A DNA stretch of 64,000 bases from Dipylidium caninum (GCA_017562135.1 QEYB01001046.1:4216001-4280000); one strand, 5' to 3'; positions 24,568-38,084 are shown, numbered from the stretch's first letter. The notes: generated by a model not told the origin, from the sequence alone. Made by a program: numbers and translations.

Positions 24568-26072
24568 GTAATGCATTCGAATCTTTATCCGACATGGGCA
24601 TGGCTTGTGAATAACACTTTCGTAGAAGATAATCACATTCGTTGTACAGTACAATACCTTAATGAATTCGAATTTTATTTTACACGCTTACAAGTCTTTT
24701 TATGGGATACCCAACCTTTGTAATCTGAAACGAGAAGGAAGATTGTAAAGCAGTCTAAAAGTAAGTTTTTACATTAATTGAGTTCAAATTCGGTTTATGT
24801 TTATTTCATGCTTAAAGCATTGAGTAAGCGAGTGGCATGATGACGAAATATGGGCAGAAGTAACTGAGTTCGCTTGTAACATGGATCTCCGGCTTCCATA
24901 TGTTCCTGAGGGCAAGGGCTGTCCAAGTCATTCACTATAATCAAAAAGATTTATGGTTGGCGAAGTATCCACAACCAATCATCGCGTTCACGCAATTTGC
25001 TGGCTACTACTAATAAAGCGTTGTTAAGTAGGTGCAGCGTTCGACTGTGTTTTACAAAAAGCTTAATGGACGAAGGAATAATGGTGGCTTTTCTGAAAAA
25101 CTGACAGAGAAGTGAAGACGATTTTTACTGGGAAATGTCAAGATGAGAAGTTAGATTATGACTATTGTAAACATCATAACAATAATTTTCTAATCTGTTA
25201 TTTTATAAGAAAAATGTAAATTAGTTTATTTTAAAAAAGTTGCAATGGTACGCTAATTAAAATTGTCTTATTAACAAAGTTAGATTTCTTTAAATGAGTT
25301 AAATTGATAACCGCGACGCTCGCACTTGCTCTTTTACGGGCACTCGGGCTGAGCGATGTGTCGGGGTTTTTTAAGAACACCATTCTATCGTTTTATTTCT
25401 ACCCAGTCGACTCCAAATTTTTCAGAGCTTCATTAATTGCGTTGTTAAATTTAGCCTTTGGATGTGGCTTTTTTAAAATTCTTCAAATTGACTTATCCAC
25501 TGACCTGTCACTATCTGCCATTATCATATCTCAAAGTTAGTCACTTAATCGTTGTTAACTAATTGAGTGCTTAGTGCAGCATTCGTATTTGGGTTATCAG
25601 CTTGTCAATGGTTCTGAGCACTAGCAACGCCTACTTTGTCCTTTATTTCACATTTGCTCATTTGGTTTTGTTCTTAGGAGGCATTAGAAATGGGCTTACA
25701 ATCTACCTTACGAGTAGAAACACCTCCTGGTATTAATTTATTTGCCCTATAGTGCCTTACATTGGAACAGGGCTTTCATTGTATTTATGTCTTTGATGAT
25801 CAATAAGCGTGTATCGCTTTTTCGTCATTTGGTGATGTTTTCTTGTACCACTTAATGTCCGTTCTGTAATCGTTCGTTATACGAACATAAGAGCAGGGTT
25901 TTTATATGAAACTTGCCTGAAACTTCTATGCTTAGTTAACTACCACGCTGCGGAATTAGCTGACCACTGCACTTTAATTTTAAATGAAAACGCTTCACTT
26001 GTTTGCTCGCTTTTAGGCATGTGTCACTACCGTCCTTCCCGTTGAACTCGAGCACTTCTTCATGATTGACTA
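24568..26072 (+). other. RalGEF 3' UTR and RalGEF-SOS intergenic region
   Basis: AT-rich sequence of 1.5 kb. The RalGEF 3' UTR presumably ends near the AATAAA at 25012-25017. The remainder should hold the SOS promoter and 5' UTR. An acceptor-like cgcttttag ends near 26015, about 58 nt before the SOS ATG. It could be a 5' UTR splice or a trans-splice acceptor. I looked for RA-domain exons here and saw none. Confidence 0.5.
25012..25017 (+). terminator. Candidate poly(A) signal (AATAAA) of the RalGEF gene
   Basis: A canonical AATAAA about 445 nt after the predicted stop codon at 24565-24567 and about 1.05 kb before the SOS start. Position and sequence fit the RalGEF transcript end. Confidence 0.5.
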
Positions 26073-29000
26073 ATGGCATCGCCACTCGTCAGGAATACAT
26101 CTACAATATCTCTTGTATCTGCAACATCACTGCCGAGGGAGAGTAACTTACTTGTGCAGGCACTTAATCGGCATCGTGACCAAATAGAATCAGCTTGCGA
26201 TAAAATTCTTGAAAGGTGCTGCGCGGAAAATAGATCTGGTGTGTTTCTGATCATTACTTACTAGTCTTGCACTGCAGATTTTATCGCAACGTGTAAATTT
26301 AAAGAAATCTTGTTCCGCAGCTGTCCTAGGAACCCATTCGGGTGATCAGGAGTCCGGAGCGACGCAAGTACCGCGTGTGTTAGAGGACAGAGCTCGTGAA
26401 GTGCTGTCACAGTACCTCATTGAACTTCTCTCCTCCCTTATTCTGCCTGAACCGTTGCCTCAGTCTATCAAGGATGTCGACGTCCGGTTGTCGGAAGGCC
26501 AACTCTGTTTTCACGAAAAACTGATGCCAACAGAGACAGAATTGGAAGATTTTCGCGCTCTAGCTGAAAAAAATAAAAAGTCATTTTCTGCGACACTGGA
26601 TCTGCCTGTGGATAAAATACTCGCTGCACTTAAGGTAAAGTTATTTCTTCTTTCTATGCTTCCTTGTCCTCCTCGTTTGCTTAATTTGGTTGGTCCCACA
26701 CTAATTCGTCTAAAATATGACTGTACTTTGTTTCTTTCAGCAGCGGAAATAATCAGAGTATAGTCTAAAATAAATAAACGAAATTATGAAGTGTCGACAT
26801 ACTGCGGAATCAGTGAAGTCTTTTCATCCACTTTCTCCAACTAAATAGTTCTACTTTTTTCAATATGAAGATTTCCTTTAAGTGATATTCTATGGGATGC
26901 TGCTTACGTTAATTTTTTTAAAGTTTGAAGGCCGTATACATTTATCCATGTAGCATTTGTGCTTATTCCTTCTGCATTGCATTTTTTTGTAGATGACATA
27001 TATTAAGTCGAATGTTATTTTTTTGACCTTGTTATCATAGGATTAACTAAAAATAATGGTTACTGCTATGAGCCTAGAATAACAATTTCGCGTGCAATCT
27101 CCTACTTCATTTTTTTAACCCGCGCACACACTAATTATAACAGTCTTGGCCACCGATAGAGTTATACTTAGTCTCTTAGTGTTTGGGAAGAGGATGAGAG
27201 GGCGAGAAGTAACAGTATAAAACATTTGCGCTCATTTATCTATACTACATAATCGATTTGTATTTTCTCTTATTCTGTTCTTAAGTCGAATTTTACATTT
27301 TTGACCGATATAAGCCATTAAATCTGGAGTTGAATTACTGAGATGCAAGCTTCCAGCGTTGCGGTTCCATGATCAGATTGAAAATAAGTTTGACGGTGAA
27401 CTAATCGGTGCCCAATTTGCGGGTAGTTCTAAAATTGTTGGAGATCGCCTTCCATCTTTGTTTGAATGTCATCCTTTTAACCACCTAATATTTCTCTTTT
27501 AAGGAACTTGTTGGCCGATTTAACCATTCTACTTGCATATACATTGCTGCAGTGACGGAGAAGATTATTGGTAACTTCCTCAAGGTAAACCAAAGACTCA
27601 GTTTAAATTTATTTTGACATTGTATTCATATCACATTTCTTATGTACATTGCTCGTATTTCTCTCTAGATGGTTATCTACTTTGAAGAGCGTGCACAATC
27701 TAAGAATGTTATCCGTGCCGTGACTATTCAGGTTCGATTATTATTATTTTTTTTATTTTCGAACTTAAACCAATTAAAACGCTAAAAATCACTTTTTTTG
27801 CATTTAGGCCTATATTATTCAACTATATAATTTCATTTATATTTATGTAAAAATAACAAAACATACTAAGACCAAACAACCCTCAAGCAAATTAGATCTA
27901 ACTTTCCCTATGTCGTAGTTGTTAAGCCTAGGCTGACGTCGTGAGTTCATCAATCTTGTATCTGCTTCACGATTTAAATGAAATTCACAGGGATGCGTTT
28001 GCTCATTTACTGCCGAAGATACATATGGAGAGGAAAGGAAGATCAGATATCGATGGCTGCACACTTTTACTTGAATAGTCCTAGTCCCATAGCGCATAAC
28101 TGTTTGCTTGCATGTCCGTTTGTGAATACTCCTTTGCGGTTAAATAAAAATCTAAGTAAGAGCTTCTTGAGGTGTTAGAGTGGACGCACACCGTCTCGTC
28201 TGCGTATCTTCATATGTGCGTGTGCATGGACGTAAGTCTTGTTCTAGGTGTCACAGTGGCGCCATACTTCTTTTCCAGGTGCTGGGTGTGTCCATGTTCT
28301 CCATTCGTCTTTCTCCAAAACTGATGGAAACAAAATCGGTGTTGAATTAAACACTGCCCGACGCTCGTATATTTTAATTAACGGCATTATAATACGACTA
28401 GGCGGTGAATGTCACAGTGAACGTCCTGATTTCGATTCAGAAACCTCATTCGTTTTCCTTATGCACGCTCCTAAATTTGATTTAATTTATCAAATAAACA
28501 TGTAACTTCATTTTAAAATCTGCAAATCATTCAAATCGCTTCTTGCTACCATATTTCGCCTTCGTGTTTTCCAATATTTGTTTTGCCATATGAAATTAAC
28601 GATTTCAATAAGGTGAAAAAATTAACACGAAGCTCTTTCAAGTACAATTGAATTGGTCGAGCGCGGCCACGGCGGGAGACATCCAAGCGTAGTGGTCTAT
28701 AATTTGTGTTGTTCGAATCGTTTGTTGTCTCGGTCCCCCTCACGCATGTTTGATCATTCAAGTAACAATTCAGATGCCAAATTCTTGGCTTTCAAACAGC
28801 CGATGCCGTCTCATGAAATTAGCACCCATTCGAGGGTGCTTTGTAAAGACCTAGTTTAATGACAATACCCGGTTTCATTCAATTCAGCGGAGGAGATATT
28901 CATTGTCTTAAACTTCGTTCCTTTTGCTAATGGGATCGCTTTTGCTATTCGGCAGAGGCATATACTTGGGTTGAATATCTTGTTAACTGTGCCATAACAC

Positions 29001-32000
29001 CTGTTCGTTTGAATGAATTGACACAGGGGCAAGGGATTACGGCAGAAAATAAATACTGCGTACCTCTTCTGTCTAAATAAGTATAATTTCCAACACAATG
29101 CTCCTATTTCATTCAGATTGTCTTGTTTTCTTTGGTTGATTTTATAGCTAGTGTAAGACTAGTGAACAGGCATCCTTATTCTCTATTCTTTTACTAAACG
29201 AAAGATGAGGTCATTATTTTATCTTCCATTATCACATAATTTCTTCATCCGTACACAGAACTTATTCCAATTCTACCGAGATCGTGTCAAGTCACAGCGT
29301 AAACAATTAAATTTTATGTTTACTAACAACCTTCCCCGGGACTATAACAAGTGAGGATCACCTTTTATGTATAGTCCATGTTTTATCATTGCTCTTTTCT
29401 CGTAGTTTGTTCGTTCATTTAATAAGAAATTCATTGTGGCATTCTATTATCCACGTTCCATTAGTTCTTTCATGTCTTATTATTTGGTTGTAGACTTAAT
29501 GAGTTTTGATTGCCTTAGTAGAGATGAAGTCTTCGTGGACATTATCTTATTTTTCGCTATGAAGAACGCCGTTTGAAATATACAAGTGTATTAGATGCCG
29601 GGCCAAGAATGTATTACATATTCTTTTCCCGACATGTTTAAATGCATATCATACTCAGTTAGTGGCTGGCTACTTCCACAATCTCTTATATTAGCCGTTT
29701 TTTATTTTTCATTACAAACGCGTACTTTTATCTTTAACTGAGGGGCGCTTTAAAGTGCGTGTATCTTTACTTATTCACGGAATAAATGAGATCTGAAATT
29801 TCTGAAATGATTTATTTCTATACTTTAGATGTGTGGATGAGTTGGTGATGTTTCTTTCCTCCAGTCTGGAGCAAATGAATCTAATATTGAGGGTTTTCCG
29901 TGAACCTATACTCAACTCCTCTGCCTGCATTTCTCTCGACGTTGGCTCCGAGGAGGCCGTAGTACGAGAACTGTTCCGGGAGGCTCTTGACCTTTACAAT
30001 AACTTTCGCCTTCTCCTAGACTACCTGGAATCCGACTGCGCCGATGACTTGCCATTTGCTTCTTCTCCCTCTTCTAGTCCTATCCCCCCAGCCAGTCAAC
30101 AAGACCCCCCTGACGAGTCAACTTTTGCGACAATGTCAGCTGCCAACAATCGTCGCCTTGTTGGTCGTCTATTGATCGAACTTGCCGAAGACATTGCCTT
30201 GGCGAGTTATTCCGACCCTCCAGATCCGCTTGACAATATCTGGAGGCTTTCAGAACGTCCTACTGTTCTCGAAAGCCTTGCGAGATCCAGTCGGGCCATC
30301 GTGCATACCGTCTCTCGGTTGAAGGTATTGTTTGGCGCTCACTTACCATTAAACTTATGTTAAGAACTAATATTTACCTCATTGTTTAGTAAGTATATCC
30401 TGTGGAATTAAGTCACTGCCTTATGGAGATGACTGAGCTTTTGACTAAAATTAATCGGATCGATTGGAGTGGCTTTTCCTTTATTTAGACGACCTCATCT
30501 GATGTATTGGATCCGCGTTTCTCTTGTGTACACTCACTGTGCTGTTCATATTGTCGAATATGGGATTACAAGGAACATTCCCCTTCTACTGCCAAAGATA
30601 TGCCTACGCCCTCCCACAACTGTAACGCTGTTATTAATTGTTTCCGCTACCTTCTTCCACGGCTTCTTCTTCTTCCTATCTTCCAATTCTTTCATTTCTA
30701 TCGCCTGGTGAACGTAAGTTAATTTCCTGTCTATATAGACTTTGCGGAAGAGCGACACAATAAGTCTTTGCATTTAATCAGGTCCTACATCAACAAGCAT
30801 ACGATCAAGAGGATCGAGAGCTTCTCATTCTCGTTATGGAGTATCTTCTGAGCGCTCGACTGAACATGAAAAGCGTTCTTACTCGATACCCGGATCTTCA
30901 CGTCCAATTGGCTCGTTTGGTGGCCACCGGTCATTTCGTTACCGCTCAGACGTCAACTGCTTCGAATTTATGTAGTCACAATTTCTCCTATCCTGTGGGA
31001 ACGAATGTGCATAATCGCAGCTACTCTACCTCATTTGCCACTTCCATGACTCCACCCATTCGTCGTGATTCTTTCGCTCACCAGCCATACCACCACCATC
31101 GTTGCAACACACCTCCACTTTCATCACAGCCGCTGCCATCATCACAACAACCACCCACAGTAGCCTTGACGAATGTCTTTTATGCGGGTGGTGTCGGCGG
31201 TAGTTGTTACACTACTTCTACCGGGTGCACTCTCGCGCTCGGGGCGACGACGGCGACGATGTTAGCTCCGGAGCTGGAGTTTGAAGAGCACATGGACCCT
31301 ATGATGTGCGCTCTTATGAGCGGAGGTCTCTGCGGTGCGGTAACACAGGCCAAGCTAGAGGAGTTGGAACGCCTTACTGGTGGCAAGGATCGGCTTCTTG
31401 CTGCCAACGCCAACTCAGCTTTGGGCGAATTCGTAATGGGTAAGATTACTTTGTCCTTTACTTAGATGCTCTCGGTAAATATTTTCTGTTTCTGAGCCCG
31501 CTTTCTTACCTTTTTCATGTGTATATGAGTATAATCGGTATTTTGTCACTTTTCCGACGAAGAAAATCCATGTGAGAAGGCCATAATATCAAATAACTGT
31601 TAGAATTTCATGAAGGTTTTTTACTTGCATTGACTAGGCGATTTAGATTACGTTAGAAATACACGCTTCATATGGTAGTTAATTTCAACGACGCGATTCA
31701 TTGTCTTGTATTTTAGAGGGACATCTGTGGGTGCGGGACGAAGGCAAGCGCATTACCTCTGACCGACAGGCTTACTTATTCACGAATTGTCTCCTCCTTT
31801 GTAAGCGCGTTGAGCGCCGTGCGACCCTGGCACCCTCTATGGTGGGTGTAACTGGCGCCCAACCTCTGTTGCGAATCAAACGACGCCTATTTCTTGAGAC
31901 CGTCCACGTCATTGATTGCGCTGCGCCCCTCAGACCTCGACCCGATGCTTTTGCCGGTCCCCGTCCCTCCAATCCTCTACCTGAGTGCGCTTCCCTCCTT

Positions 32001-35000
32001 TCCACTACCACATCGGTATCTCGCTGCTCCGTTTCTGGTTGGTGCAAACTCTTCCCTCTCTCCATCCTTTTTTATCTTCCAAATGGTCTAAATTGTTGTT
32101 ATCATACTATTTCAGTAGCCGAATTTGCCTTTTGGTATAACTTCCTTCGGTCAGGTTTGAAGCAATAACCTTTTTTATTCACAGATTCAAATCAATTTCT
32201 GCACACAACGTCGGAAGAGACGGAACAGTGCTCGTTTAGTCTGGAGTTTTTTGACGTGGACCAGCGTCAGCTATGCGCTTCCTCCGATGCTATGGGCGGG
32301 GGCGAGGGTGGTCCTGTTGCTACCGCTGCTAATTCCGTCACATTTACTCCGAATAACGCTTTACCCGAGGCGCCGCAGGATGTCCATTTCCACTACCTCT
32401 ATTTTGAGACGCCCTCTCCCGAAGAGAAGGCTGATTGGATGGCTTCACTCTTGAGCATTACGACTTCGCGGTGAGTGCTCACTCAAGTGGTTTCCTTTCT
32501 ATTTCACGGGCCTCTCACGTGCCTAGTGCTTCAAGTGGTCCAATTTTTTTTATTTGCTTCATAACATTACTATGAAATACTTTCTCTAAATGATATTATC
32601 AAATATCCTTTTCAGCATCTACGAGCGCTATCTTCGAACTTTACCAAAGCTGGAAATTCCATTAAGACTACCTTCACCTGAAAAATACAGGTGCTTTATT
32701 GCCTTATCATCGTTGATGACGCTTCAGTAGGGTAGATGTGGTTTTGCTTATCACATATTTTCCTCTAAATAGCCGGCACATCTTTTCACAAATGTTTTAT
32801 TACAAATTGGCTTTTCAGGATGATTGAAAAAGTCGATAATCTTTTTTTTCGTTGGAATGATTTTTGTCTAGAACCATTCACATATTTCCCGAAAGAGCCG
32901 CTTAAAACATGTAATAACACATTTCACTAGATTAAATGATTTATTAGGTTTTCTCAACCGGACACTCCGGAAACCATAATTTTCGAACCGGCCGTGACAA
33001 ATCAGTCCTGTGCAACAACAACGACCACCCATCGTCTACTCCAACCCTCATTGTCGAACAGACTCCGTTCTGTTTCCACAACGGCGTCTATTGATGATCC
33101 GTTGGACTCTCTTGATGAATTTGATGATGAAGTTGAAGTCGTCGACGTGGAGCTCTTCCCAACCACATCCACTGACGAAGACTCCTTTGGCGGTGTTGAA
33201 GAGGATTCCCCTCTTCCTCTCCCAGTTGCAACTTCTTCTCGTATCCATTCTCCTCATTTGGGCTCTCAAGTACCCATCACATCCGGAATGCCTAACCCTC
33301 CATTCCACCACTCCGCTCCCAATCGACCCCAAATCCAGTATGCTACTCTCGAAAAGCTCATTGAACGCCTTACTTATCCTGCTTATTTTGACGCTGCTGC
33401 AGTCAATGCCTTTCTAATCTCATACCGCCGATTTGTTACTCCGGTTGCGCTGCTCGATCTTTTGGTAGATCGTTTTAACGTTCCATATCCGGACTTTACG
33501 CCGGAGGAGCTTGAGACGGAAAGTGTGGTTGAGCACATGAAGCGGCGCTTTCGTTCCGGCTATAAGAGACGGGTACAGGCGCGTGTGGTGGCCTTTCTCT
33601 CCCTCTGGGCGCGTTCGCCACGGTACTTTGCCTATGACTTTGCGCCCAATGCTGATCTACGTGCTCGCCTTGCAGCCTTCCTTTCGTGTGTGCGTGTGCG
33701 CATCCTCCTACCTGCCGTCCAGGCCATCGAGCGTGCTCTCGCCAAAATTGATTCGACAACCGTACCTGTTAATACCGCTTCCTTTGCCGACGTTAAAGTT
33801 GCAATCTCGGAATCTGGGGGTCAACGGCCGACCCTTCTAAGAGTTACGGACACCATTGGAAGCCATCTTAATCAGCATCTCAGCCAGACAACTCCACTCC
33901 CCTCAGACTCGTTCGCGCGTATCGACTTACTTCAGGTCTGGTGATGATATTTTACGTAAATTCCACATATTATAACATTATAGGTAGTATGGCAACACGT
34001 CCTCTCATTACCCTTAATATCCGGAGTTTGACTGGATGAGAGAGTTGGAATATTTAAAAATTATTGTTGATGAGGGGTTCATTTCTTCGCCTTAATCTCT
34101 TCATGGTCCACTGGCAGTGTTTTGTGTAAGACACTCGTTCAGACAGCCCGAAGTATTGGGTTTTGACGATGATTTATCCGCTAATTTGAAGTCGATTGAA
34201 CAATTCTTATATGGAAGCGCACGTATACTGAAAACCAATGCGTTAACGAAAAACACGACATATTACTCTGCTTCTTTATTTACCTCCTTTCGTTGTTTCA
34301 ACGGTCGACCTAATTTATGTGGCACTGTTACCCTTTGGCATTACTTACGAGATCTCAACTAATGGGGAGCGAGGCGTATTTACGGAAATTAAGTCCTGCG
34401 CTCACGGGTCTGTGACAATGACTAGATTTCTCGTGTTTGGCGTGTATCTCTGCCTTAAAAAAGCGGATAGACTGCGGTTGGTACTTTAAATAGTAGGAAA
34501 TGTTGTTGTTTGACAAAACCGCCGTCCTTTTGCATTGGTGCGTATTGGCGCACGCATTTGGCTCTACTATCTGACTGGCCAAATTTGGTATTCAGGTATA
34601 CGCAACAACGGTTATTCTTAGGCATGTTGATTTATTCCTCATCGGTTGCCAGGTCATAGCCTACCGCTCATTTATTTGTACCTGTTCTTCAACCCTACTT
34701 TATTTGTTCTTTTGTGCATTCATTCACCTAATTTTTAGTCGTTTTTCCCTTTCATTGCATAAACTGCTTCTTATGCGCCGGCGTACTTTGCAGATTCATC
34801 CCCTTGAACTGGCAGAACAAGTTACCCTCTACGAATTCGAGTTATACCGCAGAATTAAGTTTTGGGAAGTGGATGGTCGAGAGCACTCCTCACAGGACTC
34901 GCCCAACCTCAGCGCGTGCAGGAATTTCTCCAACAGGGTTCGTATCTGTTCAACTAAGTAGGATTAGTAGATTTATGTAAGTGCAGGTAAATTTCCGTCC

Positions 35001-38000
35001 CTCTTGGCGTACGTAACCACTGCAGGTGCCCAAGTGAGTGTAATTTAGACTAAGTACCAAAACCGTTATAGTCTGCAGTTTGTCCACAAATCTGGCGCTG
35101 TAGGATTTATAAATACCGTTAGGGTACCCGCTCTTTAGTTCACTGATGGTTGGGAGTCGGGTTTTGGTGAATTGAACGGATTTTCACAGATATTAGTAAT
35201 AGGTCACATTTGGGGCTGGAGTTTCCGCCTTGAAACGTCCCGCCCCTGCTGATTCCCCACTTGCATTATCGTGGGCCCAACGTACGTCGTGATAACAGCC
35301 ATGACAACTGCACGAAGGTGAAGGAGATCCTATGTGCAGCTAATTTATGGTGCAGAACTTATTATATGTTACAGCGTACAGTGTACTCGCCCCTGGTACA
35401 CTGAGAAAGTGATATGGCATCTGAACATTTTAGTTTCGGGACTGGATGGTACATGCTATTCTCTCCGAGCGCAACTTTGAAGATCGAGTGGTGGCAATCC
35501 AACGGGTCATTGATCTCATGCTCATTTTTGAGCATCACCGAAATCTCCAGGGTTGTCAAGAGTCAAAGGCAGTTCTACTCTCCGCCGCTGTTTTTCGTCT
35601 CAAAAAGGCTTTTGAGGTACGCCTCTCCCTCAATTTATGCGTTTTCAACCAAACCTTTAAGTAGGTACTAATTGTGCTCGTCCTCTGTCCTATGTAATTA
35701 AATGGACAAATTGATTTGTACTTTTCGTACCTTGGTTAACAACCCCAAAGTGTACATTATTCAGCTATCCATTGAACTCATGCGTCAACTGGCTTTGAAT
35801 TATAAAACATCCTAGATGAACTAGTCAAATTGGCTATTGATGAATCATACAGGCAGCAAGCCGCTCTCGGCCATACCGAAAATGGATACAACAGCTGCAG
35901 AGGGAAGGTCGAGGGGTGGCGCGACGAGCAACGAAGACGATTCGCGGACTAGAAGGCGTGGAGATGCCGACTTTGGTGGAGAGGACTTCTTTGCTGGCCC
36001 CTGCAAATTCCATCGCCACAGTGTCGCCCTGTCTGCCTTATATTGCGATGCGCGTCTCCACACAGCTCATTCACCTAGAACTGCACCAGCCTGACCGTGT
36101 CACTCCCACTGGTGCACCGTTCAACGAAGCTAGTTCGGGTGCCGATGGTGGTGGACTCATCAATTTCGCTAAACACCGCCGACTGGCGGATATCGTAGAA
36201 CGATTCTTACAATACCAGCGTATCCCGTATACATTTCTTCCCGACTCGCGTCTTCAACGGGCTCTCATCTCTTCCCTTGAAACTTTTAGCCTCGATGATA
36301 GGGAATTCGAAGCTAAAATGTACTCTCTTTCAGAAGGCTACGAACCGCGCGAAGCTCAACTCGAATCTCTACAGTCTGTTGCTGAGGCGGTAAGTCTTGT
36401 CCCCTCCTTCTGTTGATATTTTAATTTTCAGTTTTAAATCGAGCTTTGCTATATGCGTGGTAACTTAAAGTTCCAACTTTCCATTCATTGAATCATAGTT
36501 TCACAAAATGACTACTTTTCGTATCCTAAATTATGCATTTTTTCATTGACAATTTAAGACAAATGAAGTATATAGATGTGTGTGTCTGTAAATTAATACC
36601 TAGGGTTATTTAAATGTACCTCTACAGTTCCTTCATGTGATTTACAATCGTAGTCATTGAACTTATTAACTTTTTATGAATGCTTTAGTATTAGTAAAAA
36701 TCGTTGTTTTCATTACCTCACCTGCATTTTAAAGAGGAATACTTGTAAACACCAAAATTGGCGTCATTGTCGTGGGGAAGAAACTTTTAGACATGAATGT
36801 TATGTGATATAGACTCTTGTGAGAGATGATCTGATTTTATTTATCGGCGTCTTTTTTGCGTATGGCAGGAGAGGCGTTTGAGCAAGGAAGCGATCCAAGC
36901 CGCCAACTACTTGGCGGGTCTTTCGCTGAAAGACAAACTCCAACATGATCAGGTTTCCACTTACAAAGCCTACTTTATTCCACGTCATAATAAGTCTTCG
37001 GGTAGAATTTCGTCGCCGCGTCTCTCGAGTCCACCAACCCCTTCCACGCTTACGCCTCCGCTGTTCCCACCTCCCCCGTCCCCTCCAGTGCTGCCCCCAG
37101 CACCACCGCCTCCGCCCCCATCGTTAGTACCCGCGGAGCAACGCGTAGTTGTGCTTTGGACTACACGGCTTCGCCAACACCGCGCCGGCCAGCAGGGTTG
37201 GCCTCCGATCGCTCACGGAGTTACCACGTCCTCTCCACGACCCCTCTCCTCACCGACTGCCGCTTCCTCCACAGGAGGTTGGTCACTCATTTTCCACCAC
37301 AGTAACATTTCTTACTCATTCTACTCCGTTATCAATATGGATGTGCGTGCAGCCAATCGAGCGAAGGTGATTTCGTGTTTTAGAGCAGTAAATCTTAATG
37401 GAATCTGGACCACTAATACCCTGTTTTTTTAGGGCTGGTGACTTTTGTTCGCTTAATTTCTTGGGGCGTCTGTTTATATCAACCCTTTTTAACCGGTTCG
37501 GTTTCTAGTTATTATAGTCCTAATCTTGTTTATGTTAACTACTTAGTTTAGCTGCTTTAAGGCCTGAATAATTCATCAGAACAAGTTAGATGCCTGGTTT
37601 TTTTTAGTGATCCACAATCACAGTGTTTCAGACAGTCAAATGGAGAGTCTGAGCGACGGACGTTTTCCAGCGTACACTTCCTCGGTATCAGGTGATGACT
37701 TGCACAGTATTCCAGTTCCACCTTGGTCTACCGCTTACTTCGCCACTTTCTCCACCCCCACCTCCACCACCACTTCCAAGGCGACAGAGTACTGGTGCAC
37801 ACTCATCTTCGTCGCCTGCCTCTGCATCACATAGTCCAAGTCCCCTTTTCCCTTTAACGACAGCTATGATCCAAGCCTCTGGGGTGGAGGTGGGGATGAC
37901 CGCGTGTCAGGATGGGGGATTGCCTCCGCTTCCTCCAAAACCGGGTCAGCGGACACCTTCGGCAATGATGGGCCTCTCGCCTTCTGCTTCGTCCTCTGCG

Positions 38001-38084
38001 TCCTCCAAACAGTTCTTCGATAACGTCCACCCAGAGAATCTAACCTCGACACCACCACTTCCCCCACGACGCCACATGTCCTGA
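26073..38084 (+). CDS. SOS: Son of sevenless (SOS) Ras/Rac exchange factor
   Basis: Converts Ras-GDP to Ras-GTP at the membrane below receptor tyrosine kinases. Exons: 26073-26240, 26278-26634, 27504-27584, 27669-27731, 29259-29350, 29829-30324, 30573-30713, 30782-31439, 31717-32037, 32185-32470, 32616-32690, 32948-33935, 34794-34937, 35434-35616, 35853-36389, 36869-37366, 37671-38084. All joins are in phase, giving about 1,833 residues (human SOS1 has 1,333). Order of domains: histone-like fold (LLVQALNRHRDQ; LDLPVDKILAALK), DH from about 255 (LILRVFREP; YLLPRLLLLPIFQF), PH about 685-900 (EKADWMASL), REM (LEKLIERLTY; FLISYRRF), Cdc25 (IHPLELAEQVTLYE; VSPCLPYIAMRV; LINFAKHRRLADI) and a Pro-rich tail with PxxPxR motifs (PPLPRR, PPLPPRR) that fit Grb2/Drk SH3 domains. 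The ATG follows an in-frame TGA at 26067. Least certain are the 32037 donor, the 35853 and 37671 acceptors and the 30573 acceptor, which has a weak pyrimidine tract. Confidence 0.92.
27732..29258 (+). other. Long SOS intron
   Basis: This 1.5 kb AT-rich intron interrupts the end of the SOS histone-like region. Flanking exons are both phase 0. Compared with human SOS1 about five residues seem to be missing across this junction, so a micro-exon could be hidden here, but I found none. Short frames such as 27978-28178 show no domain. Confidence 0.6.

Noticed and set aside
24568..26072. Possibility that the RalGEF and SOS form one fused gene
   Set aside because: The RalGEF ends in a stop with a downstream AATAAA, and the SOS ATG is preceded by an in-frame TGA only 6 nt upstream, so separate genes fit better.
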